From DASZHC01 sp035938215 (lineage in GTDB: Bacteria; Verrucomicrobiota; Verrucomicrobiia; Chthoniobacterales; JAFAMB01), in NCBI GenBank assembly GCA_035938215.1, contig DASZHC010000113.1, positions 1 through 32,111 on the forward strand: DNA of 32,111 bases. Direction: 5' to 3'. This document shows positions 22,557 to 31,063 of this stretch, piece after piece; positions within the stretch are counted from its first letter, which is position 1; every line of letters begins with the position of its first letter. Under the pieces are notes generated by a model that was not told the origin of the DNA, ran no database searches, and saw only the letters and a program-made list of their open reading frames with translations. A program made the translations under genes and the position numbers.

Positions 22557-23519
22557 TTATGCACCCACGTCAGCTGCAGCCTTGACCATCATTCTGGACA
22601 CATCTCCCATTTTATATTTCGGCTTCCATCCAAGTTTCCGAGCCGCTTTGGAAGCGTCTCCGCGACCGATCATAATCTCCGTTGGCCGGAACAATGTTTG
22701 ATCAATCGTGATGTGTTTTCTCCAATCGAGACCAACCTCCTCGAACGCGATGGAGATAAAATCTTGCAGCTTATGGCTTTCGCCGGTCGCGATGACAAGG
22801 TCTTCCGGCGTCTCCTGCTGAAGCATCAGAAACATCGCCTCCACGTATTCGGGGGCCCAGCCCCAATCTCGCTGGATTTCGATGTTGCCAAGCTGAAGCA
22901 TCTTTTGCTCGCCTCGCGCAATCCGGTATGCGGCCCTGACGATCTTTTGGGTGACGAATCGTTCGGGACGCAGCGGAGATTCATGATTAAATAAAATCCC
23001 TGAACACGCAAAAATATTGTAGGCTTCCCTGTAATTTGCCACCTGCCAGAAAGCCGCAGATTTTGCTACAGCGTAAGGGCTGCGCGGCCGGAACGCCGTG
23101 TCTTCGGTGGCTGCCTGGCCCCCCAGGTCTCCGAAACATTCACTCGAACTCGCGTTGTAGAGCTTGATCCCTTTCCCGGTGAACCGGATCGACTCCAAGA
23201 GATTAAGTGTACCGAGATAAATGCTTTCCTGAGTTTCCACGGGCTGTTCGAACGATAAAGAAACCGAGGACTGTCCTCCAAGATTGTAAATCTCGTCTGG
23301 CTGCGCGTTGAACAACACCTGGATGACGCTGCGGAAATCGTTTAGCGCGACCGATGCAAGTCGCACATCCTTGCGGATGGAGAGTCGTTCCAGATTTTCA
23401 AACGAGGAGACCTGCGCATCTCTTGAGGTACCCCAAACTTCATATCCCTTCTCAAGCAGGAGTCTGGCAAGGTAAGCGCCATCCTGTCCGGATATCCCGG
23501 TCACCAGAGCCGTCTTCAT
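22557..23519 (-). CDS. GDP-mannose 4,6-dehydratase paralogue (divergent subfamily; possible GDP-heptose dehydratase)
   Basis: A 320-residue extended SDR. GISGQDGAYLA is at 8-18, IYNLGGQSSVSLSFEQP at about 78-95, ASSSECFG, YAVAK as the YxxxK pair, [16 protein letters not shown], and RDWGWAPEYVEAM. These place it in the GMD family. Unlike the gmd at 3122 it lacks the RR(A/S)[12 protein letters not shown] loop and has GTSRDAQVSSFENL instead, so it belongs to another branch. The standard product would be GDP-4-keto-6-deoxymannose. Because the window encodes GDP-D-manno-heptose synthesis, it could instead be the C7-sugar dehydratase (DmhA/WcbK type) giving GDP-6-deoxy-heptose; the sequence alone does not tell. 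I chose ATG 23519 (MKTALVTG). It lies upstream of, and collinear with, the membrane protein. Confidence 0.9.
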   Translation of the reverse strand: MKTALVTGISGQDGAYLARLLLEKGYEVWGTSRDAQVSSFENLERLSIRKDVRLASVALNDFRSVIQVLFNAQPDEIYNLGGQSSVSLSFEQPVETQESIYLGTLNLLESIRFTGKGIKLYNASSSECFGDLGGQAATEDTAFRPRSPYAVAKSAAFWQVANYREAYNIFACSGILFNHESPLRPERFVTQKIVRAAYRIARGEQKMLQLGNIEIQRDWGWAPEYVEAMFLMLQQETPEDLVIATGESHKLQDFISIAFEEVGLDWRKHITIDQTLFRPTEIMIGRGDASKAARKLGWKPKYKMGDVSRMMVKAAADVGA

Positions 23520-23841
23520 GAGCACTACAGTGCTAGGATGGCGAAATTTCGACTGCAAGTGCTAAATAGCCCCGTCGGAAGAAAATATTCACCACAGAGA
23601 ACACGAAGCCATCGAGAAGGCAGATAGAAACGATGTCATCATTTATATGCGAGACGGTGCACTAGCTCGCTCAAGAACGGCCGCCTCGGACCGCGACCCG
23701 ATCGATATCGCGTAGCTCTCTCCCGTAATCTCCAATTCGTTGCAGCTCAATAGCTTCCGTTACCAGTTCCCGGACAGGAGCTTTGACACCGCAAAGGAAT
23801 GTTCTTGATTTTGGGCGACCGGGCCTACGAACTATTGAGGC
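23520..23841. other. Intergenic region with one CACCACAGAG repeat copy
   Basis: A divergent spacer of 322 bases between the dehydratase and the barrel protein. It holds ATTCACCACAGAG-AACACGAAG at 23587-23608, related to the inverted pair at 28886 and 29064. A minus-strand open stretch of about 60 codons ends near 23690 but shows no family features. Promoters for both genes are expected here but none is convincing. Confidence 0.5.
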
Positions 23842-24729
23842 ATGAGGCTCCAGCAGTTTGTTTGCGCTTTGTTCATCTGCGCCTGCGGCGCGTTCGGTGG
23901 AGAAAAGCCAGCTCTAGTCCCACCGACTCAGGAGCAACAAAGTCAGGTGCCGCACTGGTCGTTTGATCTGAAATCGGATTACACTTCCGGCAGCAACATC
24001 ATGAAAGCTGGAAGCCTTGGATCGCAGGCGGCCTATCATTACGAGATCGAAGCTCTTCGCGACATCCATATCTTCGATAAATATTACTTTCAAATCGGAG
24101 CGGATTGGGAGCGATTCGATTTCTCCCGGTCAAACGCGGTTTTTCCGTACTCTATATCGGCTGTAGCCGCCGAAATTGATGTGTCATACTGGACCGGCGA
24201 CGAATTTCATCCGCTGCTGAAGCTTGAGCCCGGTGTTTATTACACACGGGACCATATCACCAGAAATTCGTTCGATATCCCGATCAGGGCCGTGGCTGGA
24301 ATGAAGATTCTTGAAAGCCTTTATCTCGTCGCGGGCCTCGAGGCGGATCCCTTCGAACAAAATCCAGTCATCCCGATTGGCGGCGTTAATTGGAAAATGA
24401 ACGACCAGTTCAACATGAGGGCGGTTTTCCCCGAGCCACGATTTAGCTACACTCCAAACAAGGTATGGGAAATTTTTATGGCTGGCGATTTGGTTGGCGG
24501 CGGATACCGCAACGGTCCAACAAACGATCGTCGCACAAGTAACGCCCTTCTGGACTATACCGGATACCGCGTGGATGGTGGTATCGGCTACAACCCCAGC
24601 AAAGGTCTGTCGATCGAAACCACAGTGGGTTGGAGTATCGAGCGCCGTTTCGACTACTTCCGAACTGGGGCCGATTTTTCAAGCAAGAGCGCGCCTTATG
24701 TGAAGGTGGATCTGAGCATCGATCTTTAG
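23842..24729 (+). CDS. Predicted outer-membrane beta-barrel protein with signal peptide
   Basis: A 295-residue protein. The N-terminus MRLQQFVCALFICACGAFG is a signal peptide, with cleavage likely near residues 17-20; a lipoprotein-type cut before a Cys is possible. The mature part is rich in alternating hydrophobic and polar residues and aromatic girdle-like patterns (YYFQIGADWERFDF, PLLKLEPGVYY, VDGGIGYNPSKGLSIETTVGW), as in small outer-membrane barrels. It has no recognised catalytic motif. A DUF6268-like barrel is a possible family. It would sit in the outer membrane. ATG 23842 is well placed. The TAG stop starts the A3 repeat element. Confidence 0.78.
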   Translation: MRLQQFVCALFICACGAFGGEKPALVPPTQEQQSQVPHWSFDLKSDYTSGSNIMKAGSLGSQAAYHYEIEALRDIHIFDKYYFQIGADWERFDFSRSNAVFPYSISAVAAEIDVSYWTGDEFHPLLKLEPGVYYTRDHITRNSFDIPIRAVAGMKILESLYLVAGLEADPFEQNPVIPIGGVNWKMNDQFNMRAVFPEPRFSYTPNKVWEIFMAGDLVGGGYRNGPTNDRRTSNALLDYTGYRVDGGIGYNPSKGLSIETTVGWSIERRFDYFRTGADFSSKSAPYVKVDLSIDL

Positions 24730-24865
24730 CCTGGAAATTTCACGAGCCAAAGCGCTCGCGAAATTTCCAGGCTCTGGAGCCGCTCAGGAAGCGGCTCGGG
24801 AGAAAATGGGACTTGAATCCAGGCAGAACAGAGTGAATGCCTTCTTCCTCGATTTGCGAGGCCTG
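24727..24865 (+). repeat. Two-hairpin 3'-end element, copy A3
   Basis: It starts at the TAG of the barrel gene. Hairpin 1 pairs 24728-24741 with 24760-24773 (14 bp perfect), with an inner CGAG/CTCG. Hairpin 2 pairs GAGCCGCT 24777-24784 with AGCGGCTC 24790-24797 around CAGGA. The tail GGGAGAAAATGGGACTTGAA and CAGAACAGAGTGAATGCC follow. Meets copy A4 tail to tail. Confidence 0.85.
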
Positions 24866-25016
24866 GAGGCTAGCGCGCATTGCTCACAAACCCTGGAAAG
24901 AAGCCCACACCCTGTTTCCTTCCAATTTGATCCAATTTTCCTTCCGAGCCGCTTCCTGAGCGGCTCTGTAGCGCGAAAATCTCACGAGCGCTTTGGCTTG
25001 TGAGATTTTCGGGCTA
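24866..25016 (-). repeat. Two-hairpin 3'-end element, copy A4
   Basis: On the minus strand it starts at the purH TAG (25016-25014). Hairpin 1 pairs 25015-24996 with 24989-24970 (about 19 bp, G-G mismatch). Hairpin 2 pairs 24966-24959 with 24953-24946. The tail continues to about 24866 with CAGGGTGTGGGCTTCTTTCC and GTTTGTGAGCAATGCGCGC, matching A1. With A3 it fills the whole 284-base gap. Confidence 0.85.
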
Positions 25017-26543
25017 GTGCTTAAAGTGTCGAACCGAAGTGAAAACCATAGACATGCGGCGTTCATCTGCGGCAGCGATAACTTCTTTGTCACGGATCGA
25101 TCCCCCCGGTTGAATGGCAGCCGTGGCTCCAGCCTCTGACGCTGCGATGAGACCGTCCGCAAAAGGGAAGAAAGCGTCGCTGCATACCGCACTTCCCTTG
25201 AGCGGCAATCCTGCTTCGGTTGCTTTCCAGATTGCGATTCGCGATGAGTCGACGCGCGACATTTGACCTGCGCCAATACCCAAGGTCCGATCCTTGGCCG
25301 AATAGACAATAGCGTTCGACTTGACGTGCTTCACGACCTTCCACCCAAACAGCATAGCCTTCATCTCCTCGGCTGTCGGCGGACGAGCCGACACGACGTG
25401 ACGTTCCGGTTCTTCGAATAATGCGAGATCTCTATCCTGCACAAGAATCCCGCCGATGACCGAGCGGATGTCCGAATCGTTTACGGTCTTGTCCACCCAT
25501 GGGAGCATTCTCATCAGACGGAGGTTCTTTTTCTTTTGCAGGAGCGCCCTCGCCTCCGGATCGAACTCGGGCGCAATGATTACTTCACTAAAGATCTCCG
25601 ATATTGCGCGTGCTAACGCTTCGGTGAGCGGTCTATTGCAGATAATAACTCCCCCAAAAGGGGCTTGTTTATCGGTTGCAAAAGCCTTGACCCAGGCTTC
25701 CCTGAGGTCCGCGTCCGATCCGACTCCGCAGGGGTTGGTATGCTTAATAATCGCCACTGTCGGTTCAAGGAATTCGCTGACGAGTTCGGCCGCGGCGTTG
25801 ATATCCAGGAGGTTATTATACGAGAGTTCCTTGCCGTGGAGTTTCTGAAAGAAATCCTGGGAATGCCCATAGAGGTTCGCTGTCTGATGGGGGTTTTCGC
25901 CGTAGCGGAGGCGCATTTCCAAGGGCAGCGAAAGGGCAAAAGAGGCCTCTGTCGTTTTAGCTTTGTTTAAAAAATTGGCAATTGTTTGGTCGTATCGGGA
26001 GGTTGTGTGGAAGACCTTGATCGCCAGGAGTTCCCGAAACGCAAGAGTGGTTTCCCCTTCGTGGCGGTCCATCTCCTGTAAAACCATGTCGTAGTCGCTC
26101 GGGTCCGTGACGACTGTCACCCACCGGAAGTTCTTGGCGGCGCTCCGGATCATCGATGGCCCGCCGATATCAATCTGCTCGATGGCATCGTCCAAAGTGA
26201 CGCCCGCCTGGGCGATGGTGCTTTCAAACGGATAAAGATTTGCCACCACGAGATCGATAGGTTCGATCTGGTTGGCCGCTACCTGTTTAAGGTGATCAGG
26301 ATCGTCTCGCAAGAAGAGTAAACCGCCGTGTACCTTCGGGTGCAAAGTCTTCACGCGGCCATCAAGAATCTCAGGAGAGCCGGTAAAGTCCCGAATTTCG
26401 ATATGAGCGATCGACTCTGTTCGAAGAAGTGACGCCGTACCGCCCGTAGAAACTATCTCAACGCCCATCTCGCTAAGCCGCCGCACGAATGGTATAATGG
26501 CTGTCTTGTCCGAAACCGAAATCAGGGCGCGAGTGATCTTCAT
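25014..26543 (-). CDS. purH: Bifunctional AICAR transformylase / IMP cyclohydrolase
   Basis: A 509-residue enzyme for the last two steps of IMP synthesis, formylating AICAR with 10-formyl-THF and closing the purine ring. The N-terminal MGS-like cyclohydrolase domain starts [14 protein letters not shown] and includes [21 protein letters not shown] and [10 protein letters not shown]. The C-terminal transformylase domain has [38 protein letters not shown] with the catalytic Lys-His region, [25 protein letters not shown], and [10 protein letters not shown] near the end. The length is normal. I chose ATG 26543 over TTG 26552. It is divergent from the DUF4332 gene with a 128-base spacer, and its TAG is the first base group of element A4. 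Confidence 0.97.
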   Translation of the reverse strand: MKITRALISVSDKTAIIPFVRRLSEMGVEIVSTGGTASLLRTESIAHIEIRDFTGSPEILDGRVKTLHPKVHGGLLFLRDDPDHLKQVAANQIEPIDLVVANLYPFESTIAQAGVTLDDAIEQIDIGGPSMIRSAAKNFRWVTVVTDPSDYDMVLQEMDRHEGETTLAFRELLAIKVFHTTSRYDQTIANFLNKAKTTEASFALSLPLEMRLRYGENPHQTANLYGHSQDFFQKLHGKELSYNNLLDINAAAELVSEFLEPTVAIIKHTNPCGVGSDADLREAWVKAFATDKQAPFGGVIICNRPLTEALARAISEIFSEVIIAPEFDPEARALLQKKKNLRLMRMLPWVDKTVNDSDIRSVIGGILVQDRDLALFEEPERHVVSARPPTAEEMKAMLFGWKVVKHVKSNAIVYSAKDRTLGIGAGQMSRVDSSRIAIWKATEAGLPLKGSAVCSDAFFPFADGLIAASEAGATAAIQPGGSIRDKEVIAAADERRMSMVFTSVRHFKH

Positions 26544-26671
26544 CGGCGCCAAAAGGTAAACAGGTTCTTGAGCGTCGTCTATATCGTTTGCGTTGAGTCG
26601 TTCTCGTTTCGGTATTTACGCCTCCGAGCCGAGCGTTTAAGCTTGCTGTGATTATTATCTCTCCCAGAACT

Positions 26672-27076
26672 ATGACGCATATCAACGAAATCGAAGGTAT
26701 CGGGGCAGTTTACAGCAAGAAGTTGGAGGCGGCCGGCATTCAAAGCGTAGAGGCGCTTCTTCAGGAAGCGGCAACGGCCAAAGGCCGCAAGGAATTGGAA
26801 GCTAAGACGGGGATCGGTCATCACCAGATTTTGCGATGGGTGAACCAGGCTGATCTTTTTCGCATCAAGGGTATTGCGAGGCAATATGCCGAGCTACTTG
26901 AAAAGGCCGGCGTAGACTCCGTCCTGGAACTGGCAGAGCGAAACCCCGAACATCTGCACGCCAAGTTGGCGGAGGTCAACGACGCGCATCATCACGTCAA
27001 GATGGTCCCGAGTGCGGAGCATGTGAAGCATTGGGTGGAAGAGGCCAAGGCTTTACCTCGGGTAGTTGAGTATTGA
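26672..27076 (+). CDS. DUF4332 helix-hairpin-helix protein
   Basis: A 134-residue protein matching the DUF4332 family: INEIEGIGAVYSKKLEAAGI at 4-23 is a helix-hairpin-helix-like DNA-binding element, and LFRIKGIARQYAELLEKAGVDSVLEL repeats the same element near 68-93. The internal duplication is typical. The molecular function is not known; non-specific DNA binding is a reasonable guess. No signal peptide. ATG 26672 gives the family N-terminus, rather than GTG 26648. It stands alone between purH and the TetR gene. Confidence 0.86.
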   Translation: MTHINEIEGIGAVYSKKLEAAGIQSVEALLQEAATAKGRKELEAKTGIGHHQILRWVNQADLFRIKGIARQYAELLEKAGVDSVLELAERNPEHLHAKLAEVNDAHHHVKMVPSAEHVKHWVEEAKALPRVVEY

Positions 27077-27144
27077 GCGTTATCGCCTTCTTGCCTCCTG
27101 AGGCTGGAGTAACAAATGAAAAAAAATGAAAAAGCGGGTTGCGC

Positions 27145-27162
27145 TTAACCAACCAGTCAACT
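27145..27162. promoter_or_regulatory. Operator-like site upstream of tetR gene
   Basis: TTAACCAACCAGTCAACT ends 11 bases before the regulator's GTG. It matches the site at 27824-27841 at 15 of 18 positions, and its centre ACCAGT is close to a dyad. Pairing of near-identical sites around a TetR gene suggests they are its binding sites. Confidence 0.5.
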
Positions 27163-27173
27163 AAACTGGGGTC

Positions 27174-27785
27174 GTGAGACGAGAGTCCGATACCAGAATC
27201 AAACTTCTCCAGACCGCTTTAGAGTTGATCTGGGAGAACAGCTATGGCTCGGTCAGCGTCGACGACATCTGCAATCGCGCAGACGTTAACAAGGGAAGCT
27301 TTTACTACGCTTTCAAGTCCAAGGCCGAGTTGGCCGTTGCTGCTTTTGAACATCATTGGAACGAGAAACGGCCGCTTTTAGATGAAATCTTTTCTTCCCA
27401 GGTTCCGCCTCTGACCCGTCTCGAAAATTATTGTGACTATGCCGTCCGGGATCAACTGGCAAAATACGAGAAGTTCGGCAAGCTTTGCGGGTGCCCTTTC
27501 AGCTCGATAGGCTCGGAGTTGAGCACCCAGGATGAGCAGATTCGTCGAAAGGCCCAAGAACTGGCCGAGCGTAAGATGAAGTATTTGTCGAGCGCGATAC
27601 GCGACGCGATTGCCGAGGGTTCAATCGACGCTGGAGATCCCGCTGAGTTGGCTCGCGAAGTTTTCTGCTACGTCAAGGGATTGATCATGGAGGCGAAGAT
27701 CGAGAACAATCCGGACATTCTCAAATGCCTGAAGAAAGGGGTGTTCCATTTGGTGGCGGCAAGACCAATCGCGGCGCTCTCCTGA
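27174..27785 (+). CDS. TetR/AcrR family transcriptional regulator
   Basis: A 203-residue repressor-type protein. The helix-turn-helix lies at about 25-50 (SVSVDDICNRADVNKGSFYYAF, with the Y-Y-F-x-K tail), followed by an all-helical ligand-binding domain holding a GKLCGCPFSSIGSE loop (Cys102/Cys104 region) and a C-terminal dimerisation part. The ligand is unknown. Start GTG 27174; no ATG precedes the domain. A likely operator lies 11 bases upstream, which implies autoregulation, and a second near-identical site stands just before the next small gene, suggesting that gene is a target. Relatives often control detoxification or stress genes. Confidence 0.92.
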   Translation: MRRESDTRIKLLQTALELIWENSYGSVSVDDICNRADVNKGSFYYAFKSKAELAVAAFEHHWNEKRPLLDEIFSSQVPPLTRLENYCDYAVRDQLAKYEKFGKLCGCPFSSIGSELSTQDEQIRRKAQELAERKMKYLSSAIRDAIAEGSIDAGDPAELAREVFCYVKGLIMEAKIENNPDILKCLKKGVFHLVAARPIAALS

Positions 27786-27823
27786 TTAAGATGCAGCCTC
27801 GGAAAGAATTTTTGTTTGCGCGT

Positions 27824-27841
27824 TTAACTAACTGGTCAACT
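27824..27841. promoter_or_regulatory. Second operator-like site, before the small ORF
   Basis: TTAACTAACTGGTCAACT, 15/18 identical to the site at 27145-27162, and also preceded by GCGC. It lies 32 bases before the ATG of the small protein. Confidence 0.5.
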
Positions 27842-27873
27842 TGATTTTATCAGCCAAGTATCTCACCTTTCTT

Positions 27874-28095
27874 ATGAACACTGTCAATCCGTCAATTAAC
27901 CAAAAACGTTTGACCGATCGCAGCGCCGCCTGCAACTTCGACCGTCCATTGACCTTTGAGGAGATTGCCGAAATGTCCGAGCGGTGCGAGCCGATCTATC
28001 GCAAAATCCGTGCGACCAACTCGTTCACTCCACCACTGACTTTCGTCGTGCCGGCGTACCAGCTCGTTGCCTCGATTTCACGCTTCGTGGAGTAA
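27874..28095 (+). CDS. Small hypothetical protein, possible TetR target
   Basis: A 73-residue open frame from ATG 27874 (MNTVNPSINQK) that includes RPLTFEEIAEMSERCEPIYRKI. I do not recognise a family. The reading frame is not overlapped by a better one, and an operator-like site precedes it, which supports expression. The C-terminus is hydrophobic (FVVPAYQLVAS) and ends 26 bases before the convergent rpiA stop. It could be a truncated remnant of a larger TetR-regulated gene. TTG 27841 is a less likely start because it lies in the operator. Confidence 0.45.
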   Translation: MNTVNPSINQKRLTDRSAACNFDRPLTFEEIAEMSERCEPIYRKIRATNSFTPPLTFVVPAYQLVASISRFVE

Positions 28096-28121
28096 GCGCC
28101 TCCGGCTGGATTTCACAACTA

Positions 28122-28838
28122 TCAGCAAAACGAGATCGCTTCAGCAGTTCCATCCGCCTTGCCGACGGCTGCGTCCGTTGCAATCCCGATAAAAAGGCCG
28201 TGCTCAACAACCCCTGGGATTTGATTCAGATTGAGCGCTAATGATTCCGGGTCGGCAATTGTTTGAAGATGACAATCCAGAAGATAGTGACCGCTGTCTG
28301 TAATCAGCGGTTTCTCCGTACCTCCGCGGACGTCGATCCGCACATTGGCGTATCCGGTCTTCTTGAGTAGATTTTGAAGGTGCCTTTCCGTGCTTCGCCA
28401 CGCAAAAGGGATTACTTCGATCGGGAGAGGGAAGCGTCCAAGCCTTTGGACCTTCTTCGACTCATCGACGATCGCAACCATTTTGCGCGATGCCGAGGCA
28501 ACGATTTTTTCCCAGAGCAAATTAGCGCCTCCCCCTTTTATCATGCGTCCTTTGTTGTCAATTTCGTCGGCACCATCGATTGTGAGATCCAATTGCTCCA
28601 CGTCGTTCAAGTCTGCCAGGGGGATGCCGACCTCCTGCGCGAGTTCGCCTGTAGATTTTGAGCTTGGTACGCCGACGACGCGCAGACCGCCTTTTACGCG
28701 CTCGCCGAGAATTCGGACGAAAAAGCGCGATGTTGTACCGGACCCAAGGCCAATTGTCATTCCATCTTGAAGGAAGCTTTCGATCGCCTTTGCGGCTGCC
28801 GCTCGCTTTGCCTCGTCCTGTGGGGAATTTGCTTGCAT
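28122..28838 (-). CDS. rpiA: Ribose-5-phosphate isomerase A
   Basis: A 238-residue enzyme interconverting ribose 5-phosphate and ribulose 5-phosphate in the pentose phosphate pathway. The nucleotide-like binding loop GLGSGTTS is near 30-37, DLTIDGADEIDNKG carries the catalytic Asp residues, KGGGANLLWEKI includes the essential Lys, and the C-terminal GHYLLDC/PGVVEHGLFIG is typical. The length is usual. I chose ATG 28838 (MQANSPQDEAKR) with a GGA 7 bases upstream; ATG 28871 is an alternative. It is not close to the heptose operon, though both use pentose-phosphate intermediates. Confidence 0.95.
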   Translation of the reverse strand: MQANSPQDEAKRAAAAKAIESFLQDGMTIGLGSGTTSRFFVRILGERVKGGLRVVGVPSSKSTGELAQEVGIPLADLNDVEQLDLTIDGADEIDNKGRMIKGGGANLLWEKIVASASRKMVAIVDESKKVQRLGRFPLPIEVIPFAWRSTERHLQNLLKKTGYANVRIDVRGGTEKPLITDSGHYLLDCHLQTIADPESLALNLNQIPGVVEHGLFIGIATDAAVGKADGTAEAISFC

Positions 28839-28885
28839 AGAGTGATCCAAGTTAGATTCAGCAGTCACCATACACGTCCAAGGGA

Positions 28886-29095
28886 GATTCACCACAAAGA
28901 CACAGAGGACACGAAGGTTTCTTTTGGGGTTACCCGAGGACAGCGCCTTCGCCGGCGTTGCAAATACATCTCTCCTTCAGCAACTGCCGCCAACAACGCC
29001 AAATTTCCAAACGCGCTCAAGCGCGGAGAGCCCTTCCAATCGATCTTCTTCTCCCCTGCAGATCTTCGTGCTCTCTGCGCCTCTGTGGTGAAATT
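28886..29095. repeat. Inverted CACCACAGAG-type repeat pair (210-bp, MITE-like)
   Basis: GATTCACCACAAAGACACAG...CACGAAG at 28886-28916 and its inverted relative at 29064-29095 bracket about 147 bases with no gene. Related sequence occurs at 23587-23608. The layout suggests a small non-autonomous element or paired repeat insertion. It fills the gap between thrS and rpiA. Confidence 0.7.
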
Positions 29096-29109
29096 CCTCC
29101 TTCCTAGCG

Positions 29110-30960
29110 TCACGGAAGACGTTCTCTAATCGAGTTCAGGATGTCGGTCACGACTGCATCTCTAGGCTTGGGACCAAGATTTCCTTTGCCGTGAATTCGT
29201 ACACTGATCGAGTTGGACTCGACATCACGCTTTCCTAACACAAACATGGTATGAACTTTCATCTGTTCAGCGCGTAGAATTTTGCCGCTGACCTTGTCGG
29301 CAGAAAGATCGAGCTCGGCTCTGACTCCGTGCCGGCGAATTTCCTGATGAATGGATTTCGCATAATCCACTACGGCCTCTTCGGTACTGATCGGAAGGAT
29401 TCTGACTTGCTCAGGATTTAACCAGAGCGGGAAGTTGCCGGCATAATGTTCGATTAGAAATCCGATAAAACGCTCATGCGTTCCGAGCGGCGCGCGGTGG
29501 ATGCAGAGCGGAGTTTTGACGGCATTTTCTCGGTCTCTATACACGAGTCCGAAACGCTTAGGAACTGCGAAATCGACCTGGTTAGTAGCGATCGAGAACT
29601 CACGTCCGATAGCGCTCCAAACTTCCACATCAATTTTCGGCCCATAAAAGGCCGCTTCATTCGGAACTTCGATGTAGTCTATTCCCGAGTTTTGCAATAC
29701 TCGACGAACCATGTCCTCGGTCTGGATCCAAAGATCCGGCTCGTCGACGAATTTTTCTCCAAGATGGCTTGGATCATGCGTCGAGAAGCGCATCAGATAC
29801 TTGTCGATTCCGAAGATCTTAAAGTACTTCACGTACATCTCATTGACCGCTAAAAATTCCTGTTCGAACTGCTCGGTGGTACAATAAATGTGCGCGTCGT
29901 TCATCTGCATGGAGCGAACACGCATGAGGCCGAATAGTTCACCGCTCTGCTCATAACGATAACACGTTCCGTATTCCGCCAGACGCAGCGGCAATTCCCG
30001 ATAGCTTCTCGGTACGGCTCCAAACAGTTTGTGGTGGTGGGGACAGTTCATCGCTTTCAGGTAGTAGCGATGCTTGGCGCTATTCGGGTCGCCCTGGGTT
30101 TCAGCAATCTCCATCGGAGGGAACATGGAGTCTTTGTAGTAGGGCAGATGGCCGCTCAGGAGGTACATGCTTTCCCTGGCCAAATGCGGCGTTCTAACGC
30201 GTTGATAGCCCGCTGCAAACTCAGTTTCTTTTGCAAGTTTCTCAAGTTCTTCGACCAATACAGTGCCGCGCGGCATCCATAGAGGCAATCCAGGGCCGAC
30301 ATCGTCCGGATCGAAAGTGAAGAGTTCCAGTTCCTGTCCAAGCTTCCGATGATCTCGCTTCTTCGCCTCTTCGAGCATAGCGAAGTATGCGTCAAGCTCG
30401 CGCCTCGTTTTGAAAGCCGTGCCGTAAACCCGCTGAAGCTGTGGATTTCGCTCGTCCCCTTTGTAATAGGCACTCGCCAGTCCGGTGAGTCTAAACGCGC
30501 CAATGTTTCCAGTGCGTGCGACGTGTGGCCCGGCGCAGAGATCGGTGAAATCACCATTGCGATAAAGGGAGATTTCCTCGTCTTCTGGTATTGAGCGGAT
30601 AATATCGAGTTTGAACCTGCTCGGCACCGTTCGAGCGCTCAAGGCAGCTAAGCGGCCCTCCTCGGCCATTTTGACGGCCTCATCGCGGCTGACTGCAATC
30701 CGTTCGAAAGTGTGATTCGCCTTGATCTCCTTGTTCATCTCCTCCTCGATGCGAGGAAAATCCTCTGGCGTGATGCGGTGACTCAGTTCGAGATCGTAGT
30801 AAAACCCGTTCTCGACGGGTGGCCCAGCGGCGAATTGCGCCTCGGGCCAAAGGCGCAGTACGGCCGTCGCGAGCACGTGTGCGCACGAATGACGAATGCG
30901 CTCCAACTCGCTTGTTTGATCATGCCGTTTGGTGGTGGTTTCTTGAGGTGCGTCAGCCAT
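29110..30960 (-). CDS. thrS: Threonyl-tRNA synthetase, short form without TGS domain
   Basis: A 616-residue class II synthetase that charges tRNA-Thr in the cytoplasm. The editing domain starts early, with HSCAHVLA (H24, H28) and later DLCAGPHV. The catalytic core has AMNCPHHHKLFG with the zinc-ligand Cys, motif 2 YRYEQSGELFGLMRVRS, MNDAHIYC with a zinc-ligand His, and motif 3 HRAPLGTHERFIGFLIEH. The anticodon-binding domain ends the protein (VRILPISTEEAV, VLGKRDVESNSISVR). The usual ~60-residue N-terminal TGS domain is absent. ATG 30960 (MADAPQETTTK) starts just before the editing domain, and the few in-frame codons upstream do not encode TGS. It is followed on the same strand by no other translation gene. 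Confidence 0.96.
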   Translation of the reverse strand: MADAPQETTTKRHDQTSELERIRHSCAHVLATAVLRLWPEAQFAAGPPVENGFYYDLELSHRITPEDFPRIEEEMNKEIKANHTFERIAVSRDEAVKMAEEGRLAALSARTVPSRFKLDIIRSIPEDEEISLYRNGDFTDLCAGPHVARTGNIGAFRLTGLASAYYKGDERNPQLQRVYGTAFKTRRELDAYFAMLEEAKKRDHRKLGQELELFTFDPDDVGPGLPLWMPRGTVLVEELEKLAKETEFAAGYQRVRTPHLARESMYLLSGHLPYYKDSMFPPMEIAETQGDPNSAKHRYYLKAMNCPHHHKLFGAVPRSYRELPLRLAEYGTCYRYEQSGELFGLMRVRSMQMNDAHIYCTTEQFEQEFLAVNEMYVKYFKIFGIDKYLMRFSTHDPSHLGEKFVDEPDLWIQTEDMVRRVLQNSGIDYIEVPNEAAFYGPKIDVEVWSAIGREFSIATNQVDFAVPKRFGLVYRDRENAVKTPLCIHRAPLGTHERFIGFLIEHYAGNFPLWLNPEQVRILPISTEEAVVDYAKSIHQEIRRHGVRAELDLSADKVSGKILRAEQMKVHTMFVLGKRDVESNSISVRIHGKGNLGPKPRDAVVTDILNSIRERLP

Positions 30961-31063
30961 GTGCTCCTGATAACAAATCATTTTGCATCTGTGCGGGAGC
31001 AAGAAGAAAGTGGGGCGCCACAGCGGAAGCCGTCTCTCGCCGTCTCCGGGAACTTGAAAATTT

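Noticed and set aside
23690..23841. Minus-strand open stretch of about 60 codons in the dehydratase/barrel spacer
   Set aside because: No ATG/GTG start in a good place, no family features; probably chance or an old remnant.
28122..28838. rpiA as part of the heptose supply operon
   Set aside because: It is 8 kb away, on the other strand and among housekeeping genes; a shared metabolite pool is not evidence of linkage.
28889..29113. 74-residue minus-strand frame (MTLGRRNFTTEAQRARR)
   Set aside because: It is translated from the CACCACAGAG repeat pair, not a gene.
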